NCBI GenBank assembly: GCA_031255275.1
Contig: JAIRSV010000049.1
Coordinates: 1 to 14,837, forward strand
Length of the DNA stretch: 14,837 nucleotides
Direction of reading: 5' to 3'
DNA from: Proteiniphilum sp.
GTDB taxonomy: Bacteria; Bacteroidota; Bacteroidia; Bacteroidales; Dysgonomonadaceae
The notes beneath the pieces are model-generated. The model was given only the letters and a program-made list of their open reading frames with translations. It searched no databases and had not been told where the DNA came from. The stretch's first letter is position 1; every line of letters starts with the position of its first letter. The translations under genes and the position numbers were made by a program. Below, one piece after another: positions 1 through 6,564 of the stretch.

Positions 1-632
1 ACCAGGTCGCGGGCGATGATGCCCCGTGCGCGGCCGTCGATGATGACCAGGTCTACCATCTCGTGACGGGTATAGAGTTTCACCTGTTTGCGGTGTATGG
101 CGCGGCTCAGTGCGGAGTAGGCGCCCAGCAGGAGCTGCTGCCCCGTCTGTCCGCGGGCGTAGAACGTGCGGGATACCTGCGCCCCTCCGAACGAGCGGTT
201 GTCCAGCAATCCTCCGTATTCGCGTGCAAAGGGAACTCCCTGCGCCGCACACTGGTCTATGATGCTGTTGGAAACTTCCGCCAGACGATATACGTTGGCT
301 TCGCGGGCGCGGTAGTCGCCTCCCTTGATCGTGTCATAAAACAGACGGTACACCGAGTCGCCGTCATTCGGATAGTTCTTTGCGGCATTGATTCCTCCCT
401 GCGCTGCAATGGAGTGCGCACGGCGGGGGGAATCCTGAATGCAGAAGTTCAGTACGTTGAAACCGAGTTCGCCTAACGATGCGGCTGCCGATGCGCCGGC
501 CAGTCCCGTGCCTACGACAATGATGTCGAGGCGGCGCTTGTTGGCCGGGTTCACTAACTTTTGATGGTCTTTGTAGTTCGTCCATTTCTCGGCGAGAAGC
601 CCTTCGGGTATTTTGGAATTTAACTTGTTCAT
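1..632 (-). CDS. sdhA: Succinate dehydrogenase/fumarate reductase flavoprotein subunit (N-terminal part)
   Basis: The first 210 residues are visible and the gene continues beyond position 1. The product interconverts succinate and fumarate on the inner face of the cytoplasmic membrane. The FAD-binding glycine motif GTGLAG is at residues 41-46. The stretch RRAHSIAAQGG at 70-80 contains His73, the expected residue for covalent FAD attachment. The opening MNKLNSKIPEGLLAEKW resembles Bacteroidales homologues as I remember them, which favours the ATG at 632. An in-frame ATG at 647 would add five residues. The cytochrome b gene lies immediately upstream (stop at 671, 38-base gap), giving the usual C-A(-B) order of this B-type complex. 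In anaerobic Bacteroidales the complex works mainly as a fumarate reductase, so frdA would be an equally fair name. Confidence 0.95.
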   Translation of the reverse strand, partial: MNKLNSKIPEGLLAEKWTNYKDHQKLVNPANKRRLDIIVVGTGLAGASAAASLGELGFNVLNFCIQDSPRRAHSIAAQGGINAAKNYPNDGDSVYRLFYDTIKGGDYRAREANVYRLAEVSNSIIDQCAAQGVPFAREYGGLLDNRSFGGAQVSRTFYARGQTGQQLLLGAYSALSRAIHRKQVKLYTRHEMVDLVIIDGRARGIIARDL

Positions 633-670
633 ACTATTCAAATTCATACGATTAATTTATCTTTATTGCA

Positions 671-1345
671 TTATCCCAGCAGGTTGGAGTATCCGAGATA
701 CACGGCCAGGGGTACAATGGCAAATCCCAGGCAGATAATAGCGGAAAAGGCATTTCCGATTACTTTGATCCGTTTCATCCACACGGTATTGTTCAGGCCG
801 GCGGTGTGAAGCGCGCTCCAGAAGCCGTGCGTGAGGTGAAACCACAGCGCGAGGAAAGCAAGTTCGTAGACAATCACGACCCAGAGGCTGGAGAAAATTT
901 CCGCAACCAGCTGGGCGCTGTCGTGCCGAAATCCTTCAATGCCGAAGAGTTCTTTGAACTGCATCTGATACCACATCTGACAGAAGTGCAGTATCAGGAA
1001 CAGCGCGATAAATAACCCCAGTACAAACATGTTTTGCGACGACCAGGTTGTTTTGGTCTCGCTCGCGGAGGCATATCTGTCCTTACCCCTGGCCTTTCTG
1101 TTCTGCAGCGTCAGGACGATCCCGTAGAGGATGTGGATGATAAATCCCAGTGCCAGAACTCCCGTTGCCGCCACCGCCCACCAGTTTGCGCCAAGCAGTT
1201 CGTTGGCGATAAAGTTGTAGGCATCGTAGCTGAAGATGAGCACCAGGTTCATCGACATGTGGAACAGCAGGAACAGGATCATGAAAAGGCCGGAAACGCT
1301 TTGGACAAATTTCCGTCCGATAGAAGATTTTATTAGCCAACTCAT
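671..1345 (-). CDS. sdhC: Succinate dehydrogenase/fumarate reductase cytochrome b subunit
   Basis: This complete 224-residue integral membrane protein anchors the flavoprotein and iron-sulfur subunits and passes electrons to or from menaquinone. Five hydrophobic helices can be drawn, at about 15-38, 55-80, 104-125, 146-172 and 192-218. Histidines inside helices at 29, 71, 120 and 170/173 are the candidate axial ligands for two b hemes, as expected of the single-subunit di-heme type B anchor known from Wolinella. The start is preceded by an A-rich leader with no Shine-Dalgarno site, which is normal for this phylum. It is the first gene of the operon and is followed by the flavoprotein gene. 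Length and helix count are ordinary for the family. Confidence 0.93.
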   Translation of the reverse strand: MSWLIKSSIGRKFVQSVSGLFMILFLLFHMSMNLVLIFSYDAYNFIANELLGANWWAVAATGVLALGFIIHILYGIVLTLQNRKARGKDRYASASETKTTWSSQNMFVLGLFIALFLILHFCQMWYQMQFKELFGIEGFRHDSAQLVAEIFSSLWVVIVYELAFLALWFHLTHGFWSALHTAGLNNTVWMKRIKVIGNAFSAIICLGFAIVPLAVYLGYSNLLG

Positions 1346-1439
1346 AAAGTTTTCTTTTTTTGAAATTATTTTGATTTATTGTTTTTACGTCGTCTTCGTT
1401 TAGCTGTCACCGTAAAGAGATGTCTCTTATTCGGAAATA

Positions 1440-1447
1440 CAAAAATA
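1440..1447 (-). promoter_or_regulatory. Candidate -7 box for the sdh operon
   Basis: The minus strand reads TATTTTTG here, an exact match to the Bacteroides -7 consensus TAnnTTTG, about 95 bases before the sdhC start. No TTTG or TTG element sits at the usual 19-21-base spacing upstream, so only half of the promoter is supported. Confidence 0.3.
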
Positions 1448-1590
1448 CAACTTTTCGCGTATTTTGTGTATTTACAGAGAATTATTTAAGGATGTTTTTT
1501 TAAGAAGTGAAGAAGTTGAGAATGATAATGTGATGATGTGATAATATGGCAATGTGATGATGGGGGAGAAGTTTGGCAGAGCGCCAAAAA

Positions 1591-1655
1591 CAATCAGCTC
1601 GGGGAGCGCCCGAGCGGCAAGGGGCGGGAGCACCCGCCCCGACGAGCGAAAAAGA
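1591..1655 (+). repeat. Double-hairpin repeat, copy A (isolated)
   Basis: This is the first copy of a GC-rich palindromic unit. It has two hairpins in a row. The first is CTCGGG, loop GAGCG, CCCGAG (1598-1614). The second is GGGGCGGG, loop AGCA, CCCGCCCC. The unit ends with CGACGAGCG and an A-run. It lies about 370 bases before copy B, and the 41-bp tandem array fills the gap between them. The structure resembles REP/BIME-type intergenic palindromes. No coding signal is supported. Confidence 0.85.
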
Positions 1656-1660
1656 AAAAA

Positions 1661-1930
1661 CAGTGTGTTGTTGGAGTCTCGCACGGTGCGGGAAGAAAAA
1701 AGCAGTGTGTTATTGGAGTCTCGCACGGTGCGAGAAGAAAAAGCAGTGTGTTGTTGGAGTCTCGCACGGTGCGAGAAGAAAAAAGCAGTGTGTTGTTGGA
1801 GTCTCGCACGGTGCGAGAAGAAAAAGCAATGTGTTGTTGGAGTCTCGCACGGTGCGAGAAGAAAAAGCAGTGTGTTGTTGGAGTCTCGCACGGTGCGAGA
1901 AGAAAAAGCAGTGTGTTGTTGGAGTCTCGC
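1661..1930 (+). repeat. 41-bp tandem palindromic repeat, six copies plus a partial seventh
   Basis: Copies begin at 1661, 1703, 1744, 1786, 1827 and 1868; a truncated seventh runs from 1909 to 1930. The unit is 41 bases, or 42 where the A-run has one extra base. It opens with CAGTGTGTTGTTGGAG, continues with the palindrome TCTCGCAC-G-GTGCGAGA, and ends with AGAAAAAG. Copies are almost identical; single differences occur in copy 1 (GCGGGAAG), copy 2 (TATTGG) and copy 5 (CAATG). The near identity suggests recent amplification or homogenisation. There are no unique spacers, so it is not a CRISPR array. Because 41 is not a multiple of three and the unit lacks stop codons, long open frames on both strands here are artefacts. 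Confidence 0.95.
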
Positions 1931-1960
1931 AAATCAATGTGATGATGTGACCCACAAAAA

Positions 1961-2266
1961 CAACCGGCTCGGGGAGCGCCGGAGAGGCAAGGGGCGGGAG
2001 CACCCGACCCGACGAACGAAAAAATCATTGTGAAGAAGGAGAAAACCGGCTCGGGGAACGCCTGAGTGGCAAGGGGCGGGAGCACCCGCCCCGACGAACG
2101 AAAAAAATCAATGTGAAGAAGGAGAAAACTGGCTCGGGGAACGCCCGAGAGGCAAGGGGCGGGAGCACCCGCCCCGACGAACGAAAAAATCAATGTGAAG
2201 AAGGAGAAAACCGGCTCGGGGAGCGCTCGAGTGGCAAGGGGCGGGAGCACCCGCCCCGACGAACGA
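1961..2266 (+). repeat. 82-bp tandem double-hairpin repeat, copies B to E
   Basis: Copies of the copy A unit begin at 1966, 2048, 2131 and 2213, giving periods of 82, 83 and 82 bases. Each has the CTCGGG...CCCGAG hairpin followed by the GGGGCGGG-AGCA-CCCGCCCC hairpin. A linker reading roughly AATCAATGTGAAGAAGGAG then leads to the next copy. Copy B carries a mismatch in the second stem (CCCGACCC), and copies B, C and E have changes in the first stem. The array is non-coding and lies between the sdh operon and the tRNA pair. Confidence 0.93.
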
Positions 2267-2341
2267 TTCCTTTATTAAGCGATTTCTTTGTTAATTGTCT
2301 GCACTGTGATTCTTCTGATTTACATGATTTACATGATTATA

Positions 2342-2358
2342 CCGTCGCTACGCGACGG
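2342..2358. repeat. Short palindrome (hairpin)
   Basis: CCGTCGC, loop TAC, GCGACGG forms a perfect 7-bp stem. It lies in the 142-base stretch between the forward copy E and the inverted copy F of the double-hairpin repeat. No T-run follows on the plus strand. Confidence 0.6.
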
Positions 2359-2375
2359 CCATATATATAATGTAC

Positions 2376-2396
2376 GGGCAAGGCATGGCCTTGCCC
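2376..2396 (+). terminator. Hairpin with a weak T-run; terminator-like palindrome
   Basis: GGGCAAGGC, loop ATG, GCCTTGCCC is a perfect 9-bp stem followed on the plus strand by TGTTTTCTTT. It looks like a rho-independent terminator, but no plus-strand gene ends upstream of it. It may instead be another dispersed palindrome of this repeat-rich spacer. Confidence 0.4.
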
Positions 2397-2408
2397 TGTT
2401 TTCTTTAT

Positions 2409-2470
2409 CGCTCGTCGGGGCGGGTGCTCCCGCCCCTTGCCGCTCCGGCGCTCCCCGAGCTGGTTTTCTC
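2409..2470 (-). repeat. Double-hairpin repeat, copy F (inverted)
   Basis: Read on the minus strand, this matches copies A-E, with both hairpins and the AGAAAACC lead-in. About five mismatches separate it from copy E over some 54 bases. Copies E and F therefore face each other across 142 bases and could form a long cruciform or act as recombination partners. Confidence 0.88.
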
Positions 2471-2510
2471 CGCTGTTTCAACTGTCAACTTTCCACTGTC
2501 CATTAATGAA

Positions 2511-2556
2511 GCTCCCGCCCCTTGCTACTCGGGCGTTTCCCCGAGCTGGTTTTCTT
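2511..2556 (-). repeat. Double-hairpin repeat, copy G (truncated, inverted)
   Basis: On the minus strand this copy keeps the first hairpin (CTCGGG, GAAAC, GCCCGAG) and the left arm GGGGCGGG plus AGC. It then stops inside the loop of the second hairpin. The truncation point is the centre of the palindrome. Confidence 0.8.
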
Positions 2557-2574
2557 CACTTCTCCTGCAAACAA

Positions 2575-2603
2575 AAAGAGGCGCTGATTTTCAGCGCCTC
2601 TTT
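2575..2603 (-). terminator. Rho-independent terminator of the tRNA operon
   Basis: A perfect 13-bp inverted repeat (AAAGAGGCGCTGA at 2575-2587 with its complement at 2591-2603, three-base loop) starts two bases after the tRNA-Leu 3' end. On the minus strand it runs into TTTTTG. It is the best terminator in the window. Confidence 0.9.
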
Positions 2604-2604
2604 G

Positions 2605-2688
2605 TACTCGGAGCGGGACTTGAACCCGCACAGCCTCAATGGCTACAAGATTTTAAGTCTTGCGTGTCTACCATTCCACCATCCGAGC
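2605..2688 (-). tRNA. tRNA-Leu (anticodon TAA)
   Basis: This 84-base class II tRNA has anticodon stem CAAGA/TCTTG and loop CTTAAAA, giving anticodon TAA, which reads UUA codons. It has a long variable arm, the T-arm GCGGGTTCAAGTCCCGC, and acceptor strands GCTCGGA and TCCGAGT. The acceptor begins with a G-U pair at position 1-72. The discriminator is A73, as expected for leucine. CCA is not encoded. It lies eight bases after tRNA-Gly and just before a strong terminator, so the two are one transcript. Confidence 0.96.
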
Positions 2689-2696
2689 CTACCTTG

Positions 2697-2769
2697 AGCG
2701 GAAGACGGGACTCGAACCCGCGACCCTAACCTTGGCAAGGTTATGCTCTGCCAACTGAGCTACTTCCGC
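2697..2769 (-). tRNA. tRNA-Gly (anticodon GCC)
   Basis: This 73-base tRNA has acceptor GCGGAAG/CTTCCGC, D-arm AGCTCAGTTGGCAGAGC, anticodon stem TAACC/GGTTA with loop TTGCCAA (anticodon GCC), T-arm GCGGGTTCGAGTCCCGT, and discriminator T. CCA is not encoded. It is the first gene of a two-tRNA operon with tRNA-Leu. Its 5' half and 15 upstream bases are duplicated 111 bases upstream. Confidence 0.97.
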
Positions 2770-2844
2770 AATTATACTTTATTTATTCACCGATTACTCT
2801 TTACCGATATTACCTTGTCAAGGTTAGTTTCCATTTCCTTTTGG

Positions 2845-2895
2845 GGCAAGGTTATGCTCTGCCAACTGAGCTACTTCCGCAATTATACTTTATTT
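2845..2895 (-). pseudogene. Duplicated 5' half of tRNA-Gly(GCC) with upstream DNA
   Basis: These 51 bases are identical to 2734-2784. The duplicated part covers tRNA positions 1 to 36, ending exactly at the last anticodon base, plus 15 upstream bases. The 3' half is missing, so it cannot make a functional tRNA by itself. A little further on (2810-2827) a degenerate look-alike of the anticodon arm occurs (ACCTTG-T-CAAGGT). It is a remnant of a partial duplication or of an integration/excision event at the tRNA. Confidence 0.85.
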
Positions 2896-3143
2896 TTTCA
2901 TCGGATATTCAACAACATCTTATTTTTTTACCGGATCCGCTGTTCCGGTGCGTTTTGCAGGCACGTTAAACAAACTGTTTCCTTTTAGCGAGTGCAAATG
3001 TAAATATGTTTCTCCGTATTTCAAAGCATTGCGAGGAATTTTTGCGCGCAGAACATCAATTTCCCCCGATTATACACCCCCCGGACGCCTGATTCGACCG
3101 GATTCCGGCCACAGCCGGTAAAAAAAACAGGCAGAGTAACAGG

Positions 3144-3611
3144 TCAGTTGACTACCCGCGAACTCCCGTCCTGCAACAAAATGACACGGTATCGCTGCAA
3201 AGGCTCCGTTGAAGGCCCCGACTCCACGCTGCCGAAGCCGAACATGGTCACGAAAACGGAACCGCACGAAGCACATCTCACCTTACCGTTATATCCCCCC
3301 CCTTCATAATCCGGAACCACTGCCACCTGCCGGCTGTCTTCGCGGGGGCAGCAGAGATCGAACGCGTGCAAAACACCCGTCGCGTCGGAAACAACCAGCA
3401 CCCCCGCATAACCGAAACGGTCGGCAGGAAGACGGCGATCGTTCTCCGTGAATATCTTGTAAGAAAGTGGATTCTTCAACACAGGATCATAACCGTCAGG
3501 GTCGACCCTGAAATTGACTTGTGCCGGAGGCACTGTCCCGCGGGGCGATTCTTCCCCGCAGGACGTCGCGATCAGGAAAATGAGTAGAAAAACAGCGCGA
3601 ACACGTTTCAT
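3144..3611 (-). CDS. Lipoprotein with a Rieske-like fold but altered ligands
   Basis: This predicted 155-residue lipoprotein has a basic N-terminus, a hydrophobic segment at 6-16, and a lipobox-like IATSC with Cys18 as the acylation site. I chose the ATG at 3611 because GAGGAGGGG lies just upstream and the signal peptide begins there; a GTG at 3632 would add seven residues. The C-terminal half has the spacing of a Rieske [2Fe-2S] domain: CPRE at 88-91, then CASCGS at 113-118, then a GFGSVESGPS loop. Canonical Rieske sites are CxH and CxxH. Here the first His position is Arg90 and the second is Cys116, so cluster binding is doubtful. It starts 17 bases after the aldo-keto reductase gene, in one probable operon. 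The function is unknown. Confidence 0.75.
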   Translation of the reverse strand: MKRVRAVFLLIFLIATSCGEESPRGTVPPAQVNFRVDPDGYDPVLKNPLSYKIFTENDRRLPADRFGYAGVLVVSDATGVLHAFDLCCPREDSRQVAVVPDYEGGGYNGKVRCASCGSVFVTMFGFGSVESGPSTEPLQRYRVILLQDGSSRVVN

Positions 3612-3628
3612 CCCGACAGCCCCTCCTC

Positions 3629-4597
3629 TCACAGCGCAGCCCCGTCGAGGATCGCGTCGATCCGCACCAGCTCCTCCGCTGAGAAGGTGGTATTTTCCAA
3701 CGCCTTCAGATTATCTTTCAACTGTCGCACATTACGCGTACCCACGATGAGGGAGGTGACCCTTTTGTCTCTCAACGCCCATGCCAGCGCCATTTCGGCC
3801 ATCGTCTGCCCCCGCCGTTCCGCCATTTCGTTCAGCCGCCTCACCTTATCCACAAGCAGCGGAGTCACCTGCTCTTTTTGCAGGAAACCGGCAGGATCGG
3901 CCGCACGCGAACCGGCCGGAATACCGTTCAGGTATTTATCGGTAAGCACGCCCTGCGCCAGCGGAGAAAAGGCGATGAATCCGGATCCGAACTCTTCGGC
4001 TATATCCAGAATATCCGCTTCGGGTGTGCGGTTGAACATGCTGTACTTGTCCTGAAAGATGAAGCAGGGGACGTCTCTCTCCCTGAGATAATTCATCGCA
4101 AGCCGTGCCCGGGCGGGCGGATATTTTGAAATACCCGCATAGAGCGCCTTCCCCTGACGCACGATGTCCACCAGCGCCTGCATCGTTTCCTCTACCGGCG
4201 TAGAGGGATCGTAGCGGTGCGAATAAAAGATGTCAAAATACTCCAGCCCCGTACGTTTGAGGCTTTGGTTGATACTGGCCATAAGGTATTTTCTCGACGA
4301 ACCGTCGCCATACGGCCCCTCCCACATCAGATGTCCCGCTTTGGACGAGATGATCATCTCGTCGCGATGAGAAGAAAGATTCTCTTTCAGGATTTTCCCG
4401 AAATTCGATTCCGCCGAGCCGGGAGGCGGCCCGTAGTTGTTAGCCAGATCAAAGTGGGTCACGCCCTGCTCAAAAGCATGGATCACCATTTCGCGCGCCG
4501 TTTCATAATCATCGGCAAACCCGAAATTATGCCAAAGTCCCAGCGATATTTTAGGGAGCTGCACGCCACTGTTTCCGCAATAAGAATAGTGCATCAT
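3629..4597 (-). CDS. yghZ: NADP-dependent aldo-keto reductase, YghZ (AKR14) type
   Basis: This 322-residue cytoplasmic oxidoreductase closely resembles E. coli YghZ/Gpr, which reduces L-glyceraldehyde 3-phosphate and other aldehydes such as methylglyoxal. The shared signature ITHFDLANNYGPPPGSAE appears here as VTHFDLANNYGPPPGSAE at 46-63, and FYSHR is at 124-128. The catalytic tetrad is intact: Asp50, Tyr55, Lys86, His127. The late GTRNVRQLKDN segment is the usual cofactor-phosphate-binding region. A second Met directly follows the first, so the start could be three bases later. The gene lies 105 bases after mutL and is followed by the lipoprotein gene. The true substrate in this organism cannot be told from the sequence. 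Confidence 0.9.
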   Translation of the reverse strand: MMHYSYCGNSGVQLPKISLGLWHNFGFADDYETAREMVIHAFEQGVTHFDLANNYGPPPGSAESNFGKILKENLSSHRDEMIISSKAGHLMWEGPYGDGSSRKYLMASINQSLKRTGLEYFDIFYSHRYDPSTPVEETMQALVDIVRQGKALYAGISKYPPARARLAMNYLRERDVPCFIFQDKYSMFNRTPEADILDIAEEFGSGFIAFSPLAQGVLTDKYLNGIPAGSRAADPAGFLQKEQVTPLLVDKVRRLNEMAERRGQTMAEMALAWALRDKRVTSLIVGTRNVRQLKDNLKALENTTFSAEELVRIDAILDGAAL

Positions 4598-4702
4598 ACC
4601 TGTTTTAATGTTAAGAAACCGTTTAAAAATATCTTCGTTATTATATACTCTTTGTTCTCAGGATAAAGCCTCAATACAATTCCGTACCGGCAAGAACGCA
4701 TA

Positions 4703-6541
4703 TCACTGCATTCTCTTTTCGATTTCGGCTTCCGGGATCACGCTGATCACCGTCTGCCCGTCGGGCGTATAGGTGGGAGAATGGGATGCAAACAGCTGAC
4801 TGACGATAAGCAGCATCTCATCCGCAGTCAGCGTGCTGCCGTGGGGAATGGCCGTCAGGCCGGCAAGCGAAAGCGCTATCGACTCCTGGATTTCAGACCT
4901 CACATCGCTCCCCGTCTCCATTCTCTTGCCGATCATGGAACGGATCAGCGCAGCAGGAGCTGCATTATCAATTTCGGAGGGAACGGCCTGTATGGCAAAA
5001 CTGTTGCCCCCGAGATTGCTCAACTCGAAACCCAGCGCCTCCAGATCGTCCACGACGGAGGGCAGGGCAGCCGCTTCGGACGCCGACAGATCCATCACTT
5101 CGGGAAACAGTACCCGTTGCGAAATCCCCTTCCTGTTCCTGATCTGCTCCAGGTATTTATCGAACAGAATACGCACGTGCGCCCTGTGTTGATCAATGAT
5201 CATCAGCCCCGATTTCACCGACGTGAGTATATACTTCTGCTTATACTGATAATGTTCGGGAAAAAGTTCCGTTTCAGGCACATTACGGTTGCTTCCGGCC
5301 GGTCTGAACAGCGTGGCTGAAGCGTCGCCCTCTGTTCCGGGAGCCGGATCCTTCTCCTTTTCGAATCCCCGGTAAAGCTGCTCCCAGTTGAAGGCAGGCC
5401 CGGAAGCACTCGGCATCTCCGGGCGATGGCTGTGAAAAGGATTGTAAGACGGATCTATATTCACCCTCGGCATCGACGCGGTATGTCCGGCAGAGTTGTA
5501 GAGCGGTATTTCCGGAGCATCGTCCCTGTCGAAATCAATGGAAGGTATCGCATTGAATTTTCCCAGCGACTCTTTCACGGTTACCATCAATATCTGCCAG
5601 AGAGACTGTTCGTTTTCGAACTTCACTTCCGTTTTCGTGGGATGGATATTCACGTCAATCGTCTCGGGACCGACCTGAAAATAGATGTAATAGCCGGGTT
5701 TCTCACTGGCGGAGATGAGCGGTTCAAACGCGGTGGCGACCGCCTTGTGGAAATAAGGGTGCCGGATATACCGGTTATTCACGAAAAAGAACTGATTCGC
5801 CTTACCTTTCCTGGCAAATTCCGGCCGCGTCACGTAACCGTAAATCTTGCCGAGCGAGGTCTCCTCATCAATCTCGATCAGTTGCTGATTCGCGTTTTTC
5901 CCCTCAATCTGCACGATACGTTGCCTCAATCCCGCTATCGGCAGATGAAGCGTTTCCACCTCATTCTCTATGAGGGTGAACTCCACTTCGGGATTCACCA
6001 GCACGATACGTTCGAACTCCGTGAAAATATTCCGGCGTTCCGTTTCGTTGGATTTCAGGAATTTCCTCCTGGCCGGCACATTATAAAAAATATTCTTTAC
6101 GGTGATAGAGGTTCCGACAGCGGCGGAAGCCATCTCCTGCTTCTCAACCTTCGACCCGGAGATGAGCAGCAGCGAACCCAATTCATCTTCCTTCCGCCGG
6201 CTCTTCACTTCAACCTGAGAGATTGCCGCAACGGAAGGCAAGGCTTCTCCGCGGAATCCCATAGTAGTAAGGGTAAACAGATCGTCGGCGCATTTGATCT
6301 TGGACGTCGCGTGACGCTCGAAAGCCATCCGCAGATCGGTGGGCGACATGCCCTTTCCGTCGTCGATCACCTGGATAAAAGTGCGTCCGGCATCCTTTAC
6401 TCGCAGCGTGATGTGTGTGGCGCCTGCGTCGAGCGAGTTTTCAATCAGCTCCTTTACCACCGACGCAGGGCGCTGTATTACCTCGCCCGCGGCAATTTGA
6501 TTCGCAATGGAATCCGGAAGTAGATGGATGATGTCCGGCAT
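4703..6541 (-). CDS. mutL: DNA mismatch repair protein MutL
   Basis: This 612-residue protein couples MutS mismatch recognition to downstream repair. The N-terminal GHL ATPase is complete: ELIENSLDAG at 31-40 (Glu31, Asn35), DDGKGM at 60-65, FERHATSKI at 74-82 and GFRGEAL at 95-101, followed by the transducer domain to about 330. A poorly conserved linker of about 340-430 leads to the C-terminal dimerisation domain. There the endonuclease motif DQHAxxE appears as DQHRAHV at 450-456, and the CPHGRP motif appears as IPHGST at 565-570, so metal-binding residues are missing. The gene follows a small membrane-protein gene by 23 bases and probably shares its promoter at about 6920-6951. Confidence 0.97.
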   Translation of the reverse strand: MPDIIHLLPDSIANQIAAGEVIQRPASVVKELIENSLDAGATHITLRVKDAGRTFIQVIDDGKGMSPTDLRMAFERHATSKIKCADDLFTLTTMGFRGEALPSVAAISQVEVKSRRKEDELGSLLLISGSKVEKQEMASAAVGTSITVKNIFYNVPARRKFLKSNETERRNIFTEFERIVLVNPEVEFTLIENEVETLHLPIAGLRQRIVQIEGKNANQQLIEIDEETSLGKIYGYVTRPEFARKGKANQFFFVNNRYIRHPYFHKAVATAFEPLISASEKPGYYIYFQVGPETIDVNIHPTKTEVKFENEQSLWQILMVTVKESLGKFNAIPSIDFDRDDAPEIPLYNSAGHTASMPRVNIDPSYNPFHSHRPEMPSASGPAFNWEQLYRGFEKEKDPAPGTEGDASATLFRPAGSNRNVPETELFPEHYQYKQKYILTSVKSGLMIIDQHRAHVRILFDKYLEQIRNRKGISQRVLFPEVMDLSASEAAALPSVVDDLEALGFELSNLGGNSFAIQAVPSEIDNAAPAALIRSMIGKRMETGSDVRSEIQESIALSLAGLTAIPHGSTLTADEMLLIVSQLFASHSPTYTPDGQTVISVIPEAEIEKRMQ

Positions 6542-6564
6542 GGGATAATATTTGTGCTGTCTGA

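Noticed and set aside
1661..1930. Possible CRISPR array
   Set aside because: The 41-bp units abut each other with no unique spacers, and no cas genes are nearby. The same holds for the 22-bp array at 13266-13441.
1472..2250. Overlapping open frames of 97-218 codons on both strands through the repeat arrays
   Set aside because: They exist only because the repeat units lack stop codons and shift frame each copy. All frames give the same low-complexity peptides, with no start signals or family likeness.
2743..2988. 81-codon plus-strand frame over the tRNA duplication
   Set aside because: It is antisense to tRNA-Gly and its partial copy. The repeated peptide MLCQLSYFRNYTLF is just the duplicated tRNA sequence translated.
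3090..3128. GC-rich dyad with an A-run (CCGGC...GCCGG then AAAAAAAA)
   Set aside because: The run is on the wrong side for a terminator of the minus-strand lipoprotein gene, and no plus-strand gene ends here.
5426..6523. 365-codon open frame antisense to mutL
   Set aside because: It lies fully opposite the conserved ATPase domain of MutL. Its product is Arg/His-rich and resembles no family, as expected of a shadow frame in GC-rich coding DNA.
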